In this document: positions 1 to 5,762 of the stretch, one piece after another | Layout of the letters: the number at the start of each line of letters is the position of its first letter | How positions within the stretch are numbered: the stretch's first letter is position 1 | Source: Methanoculleus sp. | GTDB lineage: Archaea; Halobacteriota; Methanomicrobia; Methanomicrobiales; Methanoculleaceae | DNA length: 6,185 bases | Assembly (NCBI GenBank): GCA_028698765.1 | Contig: JAQVVW010000097.1 | Location: 1-6,185 of the forward strand | Reading direction: 5' to 3' | Position numbers and translations under genes: made by a program | The notes under the pieces: model-generated | What the model was told of the DNA's origin: nothing | The model's database searches: none | The model's input: the letters and a program-made list of their open reading frames with translations, nothing else

Positions 1-896
1 AGAACAAGTTCCGCAACATCGCGAAGAGGGTGGGGCCGGGCTACGACCTCGACGAGGTCCGGGCGCGGGTGCTCCGGGGCCAGCCGCTCGATACCGTCCT
101 TGCAGACCTGAAGGGAGTTCCGGCGGCAAAGAAGGAGGAGGCACCGGCGGCGGAGGCCGAGCCGGAGCGGCCGGTCGAGGACGAGCGGGTGATGGCGCTC
201 GACGGGATGGTCAAAAGGCTCCGGAGTTACGTCCAGGAACTGCAGGAGGAACTCCGGGAGCGCGACCGCGGTCTGGAGCGGTTGCGGCAGGATGTCCGCC
301 GGGCACGCTCCGCGACCGAGCGCAAGATCCGCCGAGACGCGGAACTGGCGGCGAAGGACGCGACGATCGAGAGCCTGCGCGAGCAGCTCCGGGGCGAGCG
401 GCGGCGGTCCCGGCAGCTGAAGAAACGCCTGGAGAGGATGCAGAAGGTCGCGAAACTCGAGATATCGGAGGACTACACCCCGCTCAAGGTGCTCGACTCC
501 CTCACCCGCGAAGCGGTGCGGGCCCTCCAGGAGGGGATCGGCATCGCCGGAGGAGACGTCCTCTATGTCCCGCGGACACACGGCTGGGGGCGCGGCGTGG
601 TGAAGGATCTCGCGGGAACGGGGGTCCGGGCACTGGTCGTCGGCGGGGAGCCGCCCGATCCGCACCTCGTCCGGGTCGCACGGGAGGCCGATCTCCCCCT
701 CCTCCGGGAAGAGACCGTCAGACCGGATATCCGCGGCAGGACCGGGGCGGCGCTGACCGGCGCCCTCGAGGAAGCGATAGCGGAATGGGAGGAGGAGCAG
801 AAGGAGTTCCGGCGCGAGCAGGAGGCCGAGCGTGTCGAGTATCTCTTCAAGGAGTACCGGAGCGAGCGCGAAAAGGAGGTGCGCCGCGGTGGATGA
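1..896 (+). CDS. DUF460/COG2433 protein (possible RNase H-like nuclease), C-terminal half, 5' truncated
   Basis: The reading frame is open from base 3 at the window edge to the TGA at 894-896, giving about 297 residues that begin NKFRNIAKR; the true start lies upstream. The visible part has a short N-terminal segment, an Ala/Glu/Pro-rich linker, then a long charged coiled coil (roughly fragment residues 60-155, dense in Glu, Arg and Lys). A compact domain follows, containing GDVLYVPRTHGWGRGVVKDL and ALVVGGEPPD, and the protein ends in a charged helix. This layout matches the C-terminal half of archaeal DUF460/COG2433 proteins, usually about 600-650 residues, whose N-terminal half is RNase H/RuvC-YqgF-like. 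The catalytic half is outside the window, so nuclease activity cannot be judged. The cellular role of the family is not firmly known. The stop overlaps the next gene's start by 8 bp, which implies co-transcription with thiL and probable translational coupling. The GTG at 30 is internal and was not taken as the start. Confidence 0.82.
   Translation, partial: NKFRNIAKRVGPGYDLDEVRARVLRGQPLDTVLADLKGVPAAKKEEAPAAEAEPERPVEDERVMALDGMVKRLRSYVQELQEELRERDRGLERLRQDVRRARSATERKIRRDAELAAKDATIESLREQLRGERRRSRQLKKRLERMQKVAKLEISEDYTPLKVLDSLTREAVRALQEGIGIAGGDVLYVPRTHGWGRGVVKDLAGTGVRALVVGGEPPDPHLVRVAREADLPLLREETVRPDIRGRTGAALTGALEEAIAEWEEEQKEFRREQEAERVEYLFKEYRSEREKEVRRGG
873..880 (+). promoter_or_regulatory. Strong Shine-Dalgarno for thiL
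   Basis: AAGGAGGT lies inside the end of the upstream gene, 8 nt before GTG 889, and continues one more base (G881) of complementarity to the archaeal 16S 3' end. It is by far the best ribosome-binding site in the window. It decides the thiL start against the in-frame GTG at 832, which would add 19 non-conserved residues. Confidence 0.85.
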
Positions 897-1755
897 GCGA
901 GGCCTGCACCGGCTGATCGGGACGATCATCGACCCGGAGCGGCTCGAGGACGACTGCGCCGTCATCCCCTGCGGCGACCGTCTCATGGTCGCGAGCACCG
1001 ACATGCTCCACGAGACGACCGATTTTCCGGCCGGGATGACCGACTGGCAGGTGGGCTGGATGGCAACGGCGGTCACGCTCTCGGACATCGCGAGCATGGG
1101 CGCGGCGCCGGGAGAGGTGCTCCTCGCGGTCGGCCTCGACCGCCCGGAACGCCTCAGGGGCATCATGGAGGGCGCCCGGGACTGCTGCACCACGTTCGGC
1201 GCCGAACTCGTCGGCGGCGATCTCGACGCCCACACCGAACTGACGATCGTGAGCACGGGGCTCGGGACTGTCGCCCCGGAGCACCTCGTCCGGAGGCGGG
1301 GGGCGCGGCCGGGGGACGTCATCGCCGTCACCGGGATGCTCGGGGAGGCCGAGGCCGCTCTCGCCGGCTACGACCGGCACAGGAAGGAACTCCTCGAACC
1401 GCAGCCCCGGGTCCGGGAGGGACAGGCGCTCGGCCGTGCCGGGGTCTCGGCGATGATGGACATCTCCGACGGGCTTGCACTCTCGCTCTACGATCTTCTT
1501 GCCGTGAACGACTGCGGCTTCTCGATCGATACCGCCCGCCTCCCGCTCCCGGCAGGCGTTCCGGAGGAGGAAGGACGGGAACTCGCGCTCTACGGCGGGG
1601 GGGACTTTGAACTCCTCTTTACCGCCCCTCCTGATATCCTTCCGGTTCCGGGGGTCACTGCGCACGTCATCGGGGAGGTCATAGCGGAACGGACGGTCCT
1701 CGCGGACGGAAAGCCGCTCGAACGCCGGGGATACCTGCACGAGTGGTGCGGGTAG
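889..1755 (+). CDS. thiL: Thiamine-monophosphate kinase (ThiL-type, AIR synthase-related fold)
   Basis: The 288-residue product should phosphorylate thiamine monophosphate with ATP to give thiamine pyrophosphate, the last step of cofactor synthesis, in the cytoplasm. Family landmarks appear in order: EDDCAVI (20-26, the acidic Mg/ATP site), STDML (36-40), AVTLSDIASMGAAP (61-74), ELVGGDLD (106-113), RRGARPGDVIAVTG (136-149), MMDISDGL (189-196) and YGGGDFELLFTAP (235-247). The last motif is usually GGEDYEL; here the Glu is Gly and the Tyr is Phe, a variation outside the main acidic metal ligands. Length is near the usual 300-330 residues, slightly short at the N-terminus. The GTG start at 889 is chosen because it has an excellent Shine-Dalgarno and because conserved sequence starts right after it. 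It overlaps the DUF460 stop, so the two genes probably form an operon. A related AIR-synthase-like paralog cannot be wholly excluded. Confidence 0.85.
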   Translation: MDERGLHRLIGTIIDPERLEDDCAVIPCGDRLMVASTDMLHETTDFPAGMTDWQVGWMATAVTLSDIASMGAAPGEVLLAVGLDRPERLRGIMEGARDCCTTFGAELVGGDLDAHTELTIVSTGLGTVAPEHLVRRRGARPGDVIAVTGMLGEAEAALAGYDRHRKELLEPQPRVREGQALGRAGVSAMMDISDGLALSLYDLLAVNDCGFSIDTARLPLPAGVPEEEGRELALYGGGDFELLFTAPPDILPVPGVTAHVIGEVIAERTVLADGKPLERRGYLHEWCG

Positions 1756-1791
1756 TGCCCGCGGAATCCAATCTCCAGGCCAACGGCTGAG

Positions 1792-1809
1792 CCCATGAGA
1801 AGCCATGGG
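1792..1809. repeat. Short inverted repeat (6-bp stem)
   Basis: CCCATG (1792-1797) pairs with CATGGG (1804-1809) across a 6-nt loop, 37 bp after the thiL stop. No oligo-T tract follows directly, so it is not a classical terminator. Confidence 0.55.
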
Positions 1810-1819
1810 TTTCAAGGGA

Positions 1820-1851
1820 CGATGCTCCTACGGAACAGGGTTGGAGCGTCG
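1820..1851. repeat. Inverted repeat, 9-bp stem with one G-U
   Basis: CGATGCTCC (1820-1828) pairs with GGAGCGTCG (1843-1851) around a 14-nt loop, with a single wobble pair. It is the second of a series of hairpins downstream of thiL. An A6 tract at 1866-1871 follows. Confidence 0.55.
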
Positions 1852-1933
1852 AAGGCGCGACTCGCAAAAAACACGAAATTCAGCGCACGTTATAGGTGAC
1901 CGCTCCCCTTCGCACCTGACGGCGCTTGAACTC

Positions 1934-1950
1934 CTTTCCCTTCGGGAAAG
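1934..1950. repeat. Perfect 7-bp hairpin
   Basis: CTTTCCC (1934-1940), loop TTC, GGGAAAG (1944-1950). It lies immediately before the large inverted repeat and is followed within 13-17 bases by T5 (1963-1967). On the plus strand it could help thiL termination, although archaeal termination depends mainly on the T tract. Confidence 0.6.
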
Positions 1951-1954
1951 TCGT

Positions 1955-2037
1955 CCTTCGCGTTTTTCGCGGCTTCGCGTGAGACCTCGTTATCGTCTTC
2001 CAATCTGCTCACGCGAAGAGCGCGAAGAACGCGAAGG
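1955..2037. repeat. Large imperfect inverted repeat with 9-bp tandem units in the arms
   Basis: The left arm 1955-1983 (29 nt) is the near-exact reverse complement of the right arm 2008-2037 (30 nt), with a 24-nt loop between them (1984-2007). The arms differ by about two substitutions and one indel. Inside the right arm the unit CGCGAAGAR occurs three times with a 9-bp period (from 2012), and the left arm carries the same units in reverse. The element ends 11 bp before the stop codon of the minus-strand YhfC-type gene. It could fold as a long hairpin in either transcript and act as a bidirectional terminator, or be a copy of a dispersed palindromic repeat. Confidence 0.75.
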
Positions 2038-2048
2038 GGGGAGTGAAG

Positions 2049-2816
2049 TCAGGCCGCCGCCCTTACCCCCATCCGCCGCCACTCCCACAGTATATACACG
2101 AGGGCGAGCACCGCAAAGAGGAATATGACCCCCTCGGTCACGAGAATCCCCTGCGTCTGCGCGAGGTAGACGGCGGCGGCGTCCACGCCAGCGTGCCAGA
2201 GGACGGCAAGGGCGAGGAGCGCTTTTCTCCCGTAAACGACGGCGGCGAGCACCATCAGCGACCAGGCGATGTGCAGGGTGATCGTCATCATCCGTTCGGC
2301 AAGCCCGGGGAGGATATCGAGCGGGGTGAGCGCCTGAAGGGCCTCGATCTCGGCCTGGGGGAGGGGGTCGTCGGGGAGGGGGATCGCTCCCCCGTCGCCG
2401 GTGAGAAGAATGTAGGAGACCATGCCCGCAAGGACGATCAGCGCGACGAACATGCTCTCGACGCCCCCCCACCCGGTCCCGAAGAGGAGGCCGTTCTCCC
2501 GGGTGAGGGGGATCTCCTGCCGCCGGAAGAGGTAGCGGTAGACGAGGTAGCGGCCGACCTCCTCGAAGAACCCGGCCATGAGGCCGAGGTAGAGGGCGAG
2601 GACCGCGAGGGCCGCCGTCGTGCCGAACGGGAGGGCAGCGAAGTAGAGCGGGGTCTGCGTCAAGATGACGAGCGGCGCGTGGAAGACCTGCACGACGATG
2701 AAGAAGAGGGCGCCGAGCCCGAAGACACGCCATGAGAGGCCGAATTTTTTGACGATCCAGTAGCCGAGCGCGAGCGGAACGAGGATCTCGAGCAGGGCGA
2801 CGACGAGGGGGTCCAT
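2049..2816 (-). CDS. YhfC-family intramembrane metalloprotease (CAAX-protease superfamily)
   Basis: The 255-residue polytopic membrane protein starts at ATG 2816. Hydrophobic segments lie near residues 3-21, 32-53, 58-82, 115-138, 178-195, 199-218 and 227-243. The metalloprotease signature is FFEEVGR (83-89), with the tandem Glu E85/E86 and R89. It is followed by a His in TLHIAWS (H182) and by LWHAGVD (H208, D212), the pattern of the CAAX/Abi-type fold to which YhfC (formerly DUF2324) belongs. The family is predicted to cleave within or next to the membrane, but its substrates are unknown. A loop at about 140-170 (acidic, Pro-rich) is probably outside the bilayer. The start has no Shine-Dalgarno. 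A TATA box centred about 25 bp upstream puts transcription initiation at or within a base or two of the ATG, so the mRNA is probably leaderless. It diverges from the acyltransferase gene and converges with thiL. Confidence 0.83.
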   Translation of the reverse strand: MDPLVVALLEILVPLALGYWIVKKFGLSWRVFGLGALFFIVVQVFHAPLVILTQTPLYFAALPFGTTAALAVLALYLGLMAGFFEEVGRYLVYRYLFRRQEIPLTRENGLLFGTGWGGVESMFVALIVLAGMVSYILLTGDGGAIPLPDDPLPQAEIEALQALTPLDILPGLAERMMTITLHIAWSLMVLAAVVYGRKALLALAVLWHAGVDAAAVYLAQTQGILVTEGVIFLFAVLALVYILWEWRRMGVRAAA

Positions 2817-2836
2817 CGGAGAAAATACTTCTGTCG

Positions 2837-2846
2837 ATTATATAAT
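2837..2846. promoter_or_regulatory. Palindromic TATA box shared by the divergent yhfC-type and acyltransferase genes
   Basis: ATTATATAAT is its own reverse complement and sits in the 68-bp spacer between the two divergent ATGs. Its centre (2841/2842) is 25-26 bp from the ATG of the minus-strand protease, the normal archaeal TATA-to-start distance, so that transcript should be leaderless. In the plus direction initiation would fall near 2867, leaving a leader of about 18 nt before ATG 2885. It is the only AT-rich block in the spacer. Confidence 0.7.
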
Positions 2847-2860
2847 ACCTGCCGGTGAAT

Positions 2861-2872
2861 AACTGTGCAGTT
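2861..2872. promoter_or_regulatory. Small palindrome at the predicted acyltransferase start point
   Basis: AACTG-TG-CAGTT is a perfect 5-bp inverted repeat lying on the predicted plus-strand transcription start (about 2867) and 14 bp downstream of the TATA box. The position would suit an operator that blocks acyltransferase transcription. A 5-bp repeat is short enough to occur by chance. Confidence 0.3.
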
Positions 2873-2884
2873 ACCCTGACTCCC

Positions 2885-3988
2885 ATGACCACACAGTATC
2901 CGGAGAGCAGAGACGCTCCCGGCGGTGCAGGCCGGTTCTCGAACAACTTCGACTTCCTGCGGTTCGCGGCGGCGGCGATGATCGTCTTCGCGCACGCCTA
3001 CGCCCTCAGGCTCGGCTACGTCGGGCTAGGGATGTACGACCCGGTCATACTCGTGGCGCAGGCAGGGCTCGCCGCTCTCCTCGTCACCAGCGGCTACCTG
3101 ATTGCTATGAGCTGGGAGTCGACCGCATCCCCGCTCCGGTTCGCCTGGAAACGGCTCCTCCGGGTTATCCCGGCCCTCGTCGTCGCGATCCTCGTCACGC
3201 TCTTCGTCATCGGCCCGCTGATGACGTCGCTTCCCCCGGGGGATTACTTCGCCGCCCTCTTCTCACCGGCAGCGTTCTTTACCGCTCCCTACTTTGAAGA
3301 CGGATCGGTTATAGGCCTCTTCCAGGGCAATCCGTGGACCTACGTCAACGGCTCGCTCTGGACGATACCCGTCGAGGTTGCCATGTACGGGGTCATCGCG
3401 CTCCTCGGGATCGCCGGGCTCCTCTACCGGCGGGGCGCCATCGCCGCCCTCGCCGCCGTAAACATCCTGGTCTGGATCTACTGGTTCGACGACCCTCGGA
3501 TGGCGAAGGTCCGGTTCACCCTCTACTTCCTCATCGGGGCCTACCTCTATATCCACCGGGAGCGGATCGCCTATCGTCCGGTCATCGCCGGGGTGCTGCT
3601 GCTGGTCCTCGGCGCGTCTGCCATGACGCCGTACCTGACCGTCGCCGGGGTGATCGCCATCCCCTACCTCACCATCTACGCCGCGCACCTCCCGATCCCA
3701 TACCTGGGCGCCTTCGGGAGAGCAGGGGACTTCTCCTACGGCATCTACATCTACCACTACCCGGTGCAGCAGGCGCTGATCCAGGTCACGGCAAACACGC
3801 TCCTCCTCCCGGCGCTCTTCGGGCTCTCATTTGCCGTGACGTTTGCTCTCGCGTTCCTCTCCTGGCACATCGTCGAGAAGCGGGCTCTCGCGGCAAAGAA
3901 TCTCGGCGCCGACGACCTGCGGCAAAGACTCAGACTCCCACCCCTTCCGGAGTCCCTCACCGCATGGTGTGTTGCCCGGAAGTGGTAG
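2885..3988 (+). CDS. Acyltransferase family 3 (OafA/WecH-like) integral membrane protein
   Basis: The 367-residue protein is expected to transfer acyl groups (often acetyl) to sugars or other surface molecules from within the membrane; the substrate here is unknown. It shows FSNNFDFLRFAAAAMIVFAHAY (18-39), where the FDFLR motif and the following His (H37) are the family hallmark. It also shows TSGYLIAMSW (68-77), WKRLLRVIPALVV (88-100), NGSLWTIPVEVAMYG (155-169), DFSYGIYIYHYPVQQ (282-296) and a last helix ending SWHIVEKRAL (326-335). About ten hydrophobic segments fit the usual topology and length. ATG 2885 is preferred to the in-frame GTG 2855, because GTG 2855 lies only 9 bp past the TATA box and would not be in the transcript. 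No clear Shine-Dalgarno is present. It diverges from the YhfC-type protease and overlaps the converging redox gene by 32 bp. No glycosyltransferase or polymer-synthesis gene is next to it. Confidence 0.87.
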   Translation: MTTQYPESRDAPGGAGRFSNNFDFLRFAAAAMIVFAHAYALRLGYVGLGMYDPVILVAQAGLAALLVTSGYLIAMSWESTASPLRFAWKRLLRVIPALVVAILVTLFVIGPLMTSLPPGDYFAALFSPAAFFTAPYFEDGSVIGLFQGNPWTYVNGSLWTIPVEVAMYGVIALLGIAGLLYRRGAIAALAAVNILVWIYWFDDPRMAKVRFTLYFLIGAYLYIHRERIAYRPVIAGVLLLVLGASAMTPYLTVAGVIAIPYLTIYAAHLPIPYLGAFGRAGDFSYGIYIYHYPVQQALIQVTANTLLLPALFGLSFAVTFALAFLSWHIVEKRALAAKNLGADDLRQRLRLPPLPESLTAWCVARKW

Positions 3989-4427
3989 ACGTGAGAACCT
4001 CTTCAAGGATCTCGACCGCATCTTTTACGTAGCAGGGGCAGAGCGTCCGGGCGAGGTTCTCTGCGCGCGCCCGGGCAAATCCTTCGCCGGTCGAGAGATC
4101 GCAGCTGAGGAGTTCAGTGCAGGAGACGGTGCCGTTTTTCTCGATAAAACGGGTGACGAACTTCCGGGTGAGGTCGTAGGTCAGGTCCTTCGCTTCGTTC
4201 TCGCCGGGACCGGTACCCCCGAACAGGAGCCCGAGGGTGATGACCGCGCCCGAGACTGCGCCGCACATACCCCCGGTACGTCCCACCCCGGCACCGAACC
4301 CGGTGGCCGCACTGAGGATGACCTCTTCAGGCACCCCCACATCGTCCGCAAAGACCGAACCGACCGCCTGTGCACAGTTGTAGCCCTGCATAAAGCGGGA
4401 GACCGCTTCGTCCGCTCTGTTAGCCAT
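3957..4427 (-). CDS. C_GCAxxG_C_C family redox-type cysteine protein
   Basis: The 156-residue soluble protein has the ordered cysteines of the putative redox-active C_GCAxxG_C_C family. They are GYNCAQAVG (C18), TGGMCGAVSGA (C55, in the central Gly-rich motif), CTELLSC (C103 and C109) and LCPCYVKDAVEIL (C130, C132). The family is common in anaerobes and is thought to have a redox or metal-binding role; the reaction and partner are unknown. C109 and C132 are additional or variably conserved cysteines. ATG 4427 is chosen because family members usually begin about 15-18 residues before the NCAQ motif. An upstream in-frame TTG at 4460 would add 11 residues that do not look conserved. Neither start has a clear Shine-Dalgarno. 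The 3' end overlaps the acyltransferase tail by 32 bp on opposite strands. The gene diverges from the beta-propeller gene. Confidence 0.82.
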   Translation of the reverse strand: MANRADEAVSRFMQGYNCAQAVGSVFADDVGVPEEVILSAATGFGAGVGRTGGMCGAVSGAVITLGLLFGGTGPGENEAKDLTYDLTRKFVTRFIEKNGTVSCTELLSCDLSTGEGFARARAENLARTLCPCYVKDAVEILEEVLTSTTSGQHTMR

Positions 4428-4490
4428 ATGATTCGGAGATTGCGCGCTGAGGTTCTTCAAGCTTCCGCGGCGCTCTCCGGTGCCGGAATG

Positions 4491-4498
4491 GTTTAAGA
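4491..4498. promoter_or_regulatory. Weak TATA-like element between divergent redox and propeller genes
   Basis: GTTTAAGA is the only TATA-like block in the 126-bp divergent spacer. It could serve the plus-strand propeller gene (predicted start near 4520, leader about 35 nt). Read as CTTAAAC it could serve the minus-strand redox gene (predicted start near 4469, leader about 40 nt). It matches the archaeal consensus less well than the box at 2837-2846. Confidence 0.35.
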
Positions 4499-4523
4499 AG
4501 CCGCGCGAGAAAGTAGACGTATT

Positions 4524-4541
4524 CCGGGAACCCTTTCCCGG
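4524..4541 (+). promoter_or_regulatory. Hairpin in the predicted 5' leader of the propeller gene
   Basis: CCGGGAA (4524-4530), loop CCCT, TTCCCGG (4535-4541) form a perfect 7-bp stem ending 12 nt before ATG 4554. Only a weak AGGG precedes the ATG, and GGTTAACC (another palindrome) lies directly against it. The stem could affect ribosome access or be a DNA-level palindrome; nothing further can be said from sequence. Confidence 0.4.
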
Positions 4542-4553
4542 GCAGGGTTAACC

Positions 4554-5732
4554 ATGAAGAAAATTCTATTGATCATCGCCCTGATCGTCGCCCTGATTCC
4601 GGCGGCGGTCGGGGCTGAGGCCACCTACCACGGCGTATCGACAGGGGGCATCGTCAACGACGTTGCGATAACCGCCGACGGGAGGTATATGGCCGCGGGA
4701 ACAGGCAGCGGGGAGATCGTCTGCCTGCACCGGGACGGCACCGTTGCATGGAACGTGAGCGCGCCTGGTACCGTGACCGCGGTTGCCGTCGCCGGTGCCG
4801 GGGACTACGTCGCCGCCGGAACCGTGTGGGGCGACGTGCTCCTCTTCGACGGCAACGGCGGCCGCTACTGGACGAAGAGCGTCGCGGGCTCCGTTCGCGA
4901 CCTTGCTTTCGCGGGTGACGGCCGGTCGCTCGCGGTGGCGGGCGATCGCATCGTCCTCTTCACCAACCTCGGGAAGGAGGAGTGGAACCGGGCCGTGCAG
5001 CCGGGCGTCCGTTCCGGGGAGACCCCGCCGCACGCAACGTCCGTCGCGTTCACCAGCGACGGCAAATTCGTCGTTTCCGGGAGCAGCAACGGTGCTATCC
5101 TCTTCATGAACCGGGCGGGAAACCTGATCTGGGAGGGTCTCGCCCGGGGGGCTGTCACCGCGGTCGATGCCTCCCGTGACGGATCGGTCGTCGCCGCCGG
5201 AGGGCAGGATCGTGCTCTCCAGGTTTACGGCCGGGCTGGCGGGCTCCCCTGGGCGCTTCCCACCGGAGCGCCGATCCTCTCGCTCGCTCTTTCCGGTGAC
5301 GGGAAGTTCGTGGTCATCGGCAAGGAGGGCGGCGACGTGGAGTGCTACCGGCCGAACGACGCCCTCCTCTGGACGAACAGGACGGGAAGCACCGTCCTCG
5401 CCGTGGACGTCTCCCGGCGGGGCGAGGCCGTCGCGGCCGGGAACGTAGGCGGGACCGTGCACCTCTGGAACAACAACGGCAATCCCCGCTGGACGTTCGA
5501 CGCCGGCGCTCCCGTTAGTGCGGTCGCCCTCTCGGAGAACGGCGACTACCTCGCGGCTGGCGCGGGTGAGCGGGCCTTCATCTTCAAGACAGCCGATGTG
5601 CCGATGACGGCGGCGACGGAAGAGACGGTGAAGACCACGACGGAACCGACCCGGGCCGGAGGAGCGACTGCGTTCCTCGGGCTCCTCGCCGTTGCTGCCG
5701 CGGGTGCTGCAAGCCGTCTCCGGCGGCGGTGA
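4554..5732 (+). CDS. Secreted, membrane-anchored WD40/PQQ-like beta-propeller protein
   Basis: The 392-residue protein begins with a clear signal peptide (KK then a hydrophobic stretch 4-19, probable cleavage after AVGA at 21). Eight repeats of about 40 residues follow, starting near residues 33, 73, 113, 161, 200, 240, 279 and 320. Each has the pattern V-x-x-V/L-A-x-S-x-D/N-G-x-x-V/L-A-A-G and most end in x-W (W66, W106, W144, W193, W233, W273, W313). The eighth repeat lacks its final Trp strand, and the segment 23-31 before repeat 1 could complete it, giving a closed eight-bladed ring. A Thr/Glu-rich stalk (about 351-367) leads to a C-terminal hydrophobic helix (about 369-387) and the tail RLRRR, as in surface proteins anchored by the C-terminus. 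It lacks the PGF tripeptide of archaeosortase substrates. Such domains usually bind proteins or ligands; no catalytic residues or partner can be assigned. It diverges from the redox gene. Confidence 0.8.
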   Translation: MKKILLIIALIVALIPAAVGAEATYHGVSTGGIVNDVAITADGRYMAAGTGSGEIVCLHRDGTVAWNVSAPGTVTAVAVAGAGDYVAAGTVWGDVLLFDGNGGRYWTKSVAGSVRDLAFAGDGRSLAVAGDRIVLFTNLGKEEWNRAVQPGVRSGETPPHATSVAFTSDGKFVVSGSSNGAILFMNRAGNLIWEGLARGAVTAVDASRDGSVVAAGGQDRALQVYGRAGGLPWALPTGAPILSLALSGDGKFVVIGKEGGDVECYRPNDALLWTNRTGSTVLAVDVSRRGEAVAAGNVGGTVHLWNNNGNPRWTFDAGAPVSAVALSENGDYLAAGAGERAFIFKTADVPMTAATEETVKTTTEPTRAGGATAFLGLLAVAAAGAASRLRRR

Positions 5733-5734
5733 GC

Positions 5735-5762
5735 CGGTGGCCGGGGAGCATCCCCGCCACCG
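5735..5762 (+). terminator. Strong hairpin just after the propeller gene stop
   Basis: CGGTGG plus CGGGGA (5735-5747, one unpaired C) pairs with TCCCCG plus CCACCG (5751-5762) over a GCA triloop. This makes a 12-bp stem with a single bulge, 2 bp beyond the TGA at 5730-5732. Only a short T-rich stretch follows (GTTTACGTCTTC, 5769-5780), so it is a stem-loop at the expected place for 3'-end formation rather than a proven terminator. Confidence 0.5.

Larger units (their letters stand above)
1756..2048. other. Convergent intergenic region rich in inverted repeats, no gene
   Basis: These 293 bases separate the ends of thiL (plus) and the YhfC-type gene (minus). No ORF here has a recognisable protein or believable start. 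The region is less GC-rich than its neighbours in places (A6 at 1866-1871, T5 at 1963-1967) and is dense in hairpins. The hairpins lie at 1792-1809, 1820-1851 and 1934-1950, with a nested pair around 1883-1925 and a long inverted repeat at 1955-2037. Oligo-T tracts on both strands (T5 reading rightwards, T6 reading leftwards) would suit archaeal transcription termination for the two converging genes. The regularity of the repeats also suggests a decayed or dispersed genomic repeat. Confidence 0.6.

Noticed and set aside
832..888. Earlier in-frame GTG start for thiL at 832
   Set aside because: The added residues (SSISSRSTGASAKRRC) are not family-like, and the strong Shine-Dalgarno lies 8 nt before GTG 889.
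847..1815. A 322-codon open frame on the minus strand opposite thiL
   Set aside because: It is the shadow of a GC-rich gene: low-complexity Arg/Asp/Pro/Gly composition, no recognisable domain, and thiL on the other strand has clear conserved motifs.
1955..2037. CRISPR array
   Set aside because: The repeats are 9-bp tandem units in inverted arms without regular unique spacers, and no cas genes are present.
1756..2048. Insertion sequence
   Set aside because: No transposase remnant was recognised in any frame and no target-site duplication could be found; only inverted repeats are visible.
2855..2884. Upstream GTG start for the acyltransferase
   Set aside because: It is 9 bp downstream of the TATA box and would precede the expected transcription start.
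1990..2946. Long open frames on both strands overlapping the YhfC-type gene and its promoter
   Set aside because: They run across the TATA region and the intergenic repeat and encode Arg/Pro-rich sequence; the 255-residue membrane protein explains the coding signal.
4428..4460. TTG 4460 as start of the redox-type protein
   Set aside because: The extra 11 residues are not typical of the family, and the ATG at 4427 gives the normal N-terminus; no Shine-Dalgarno favours the TTG.
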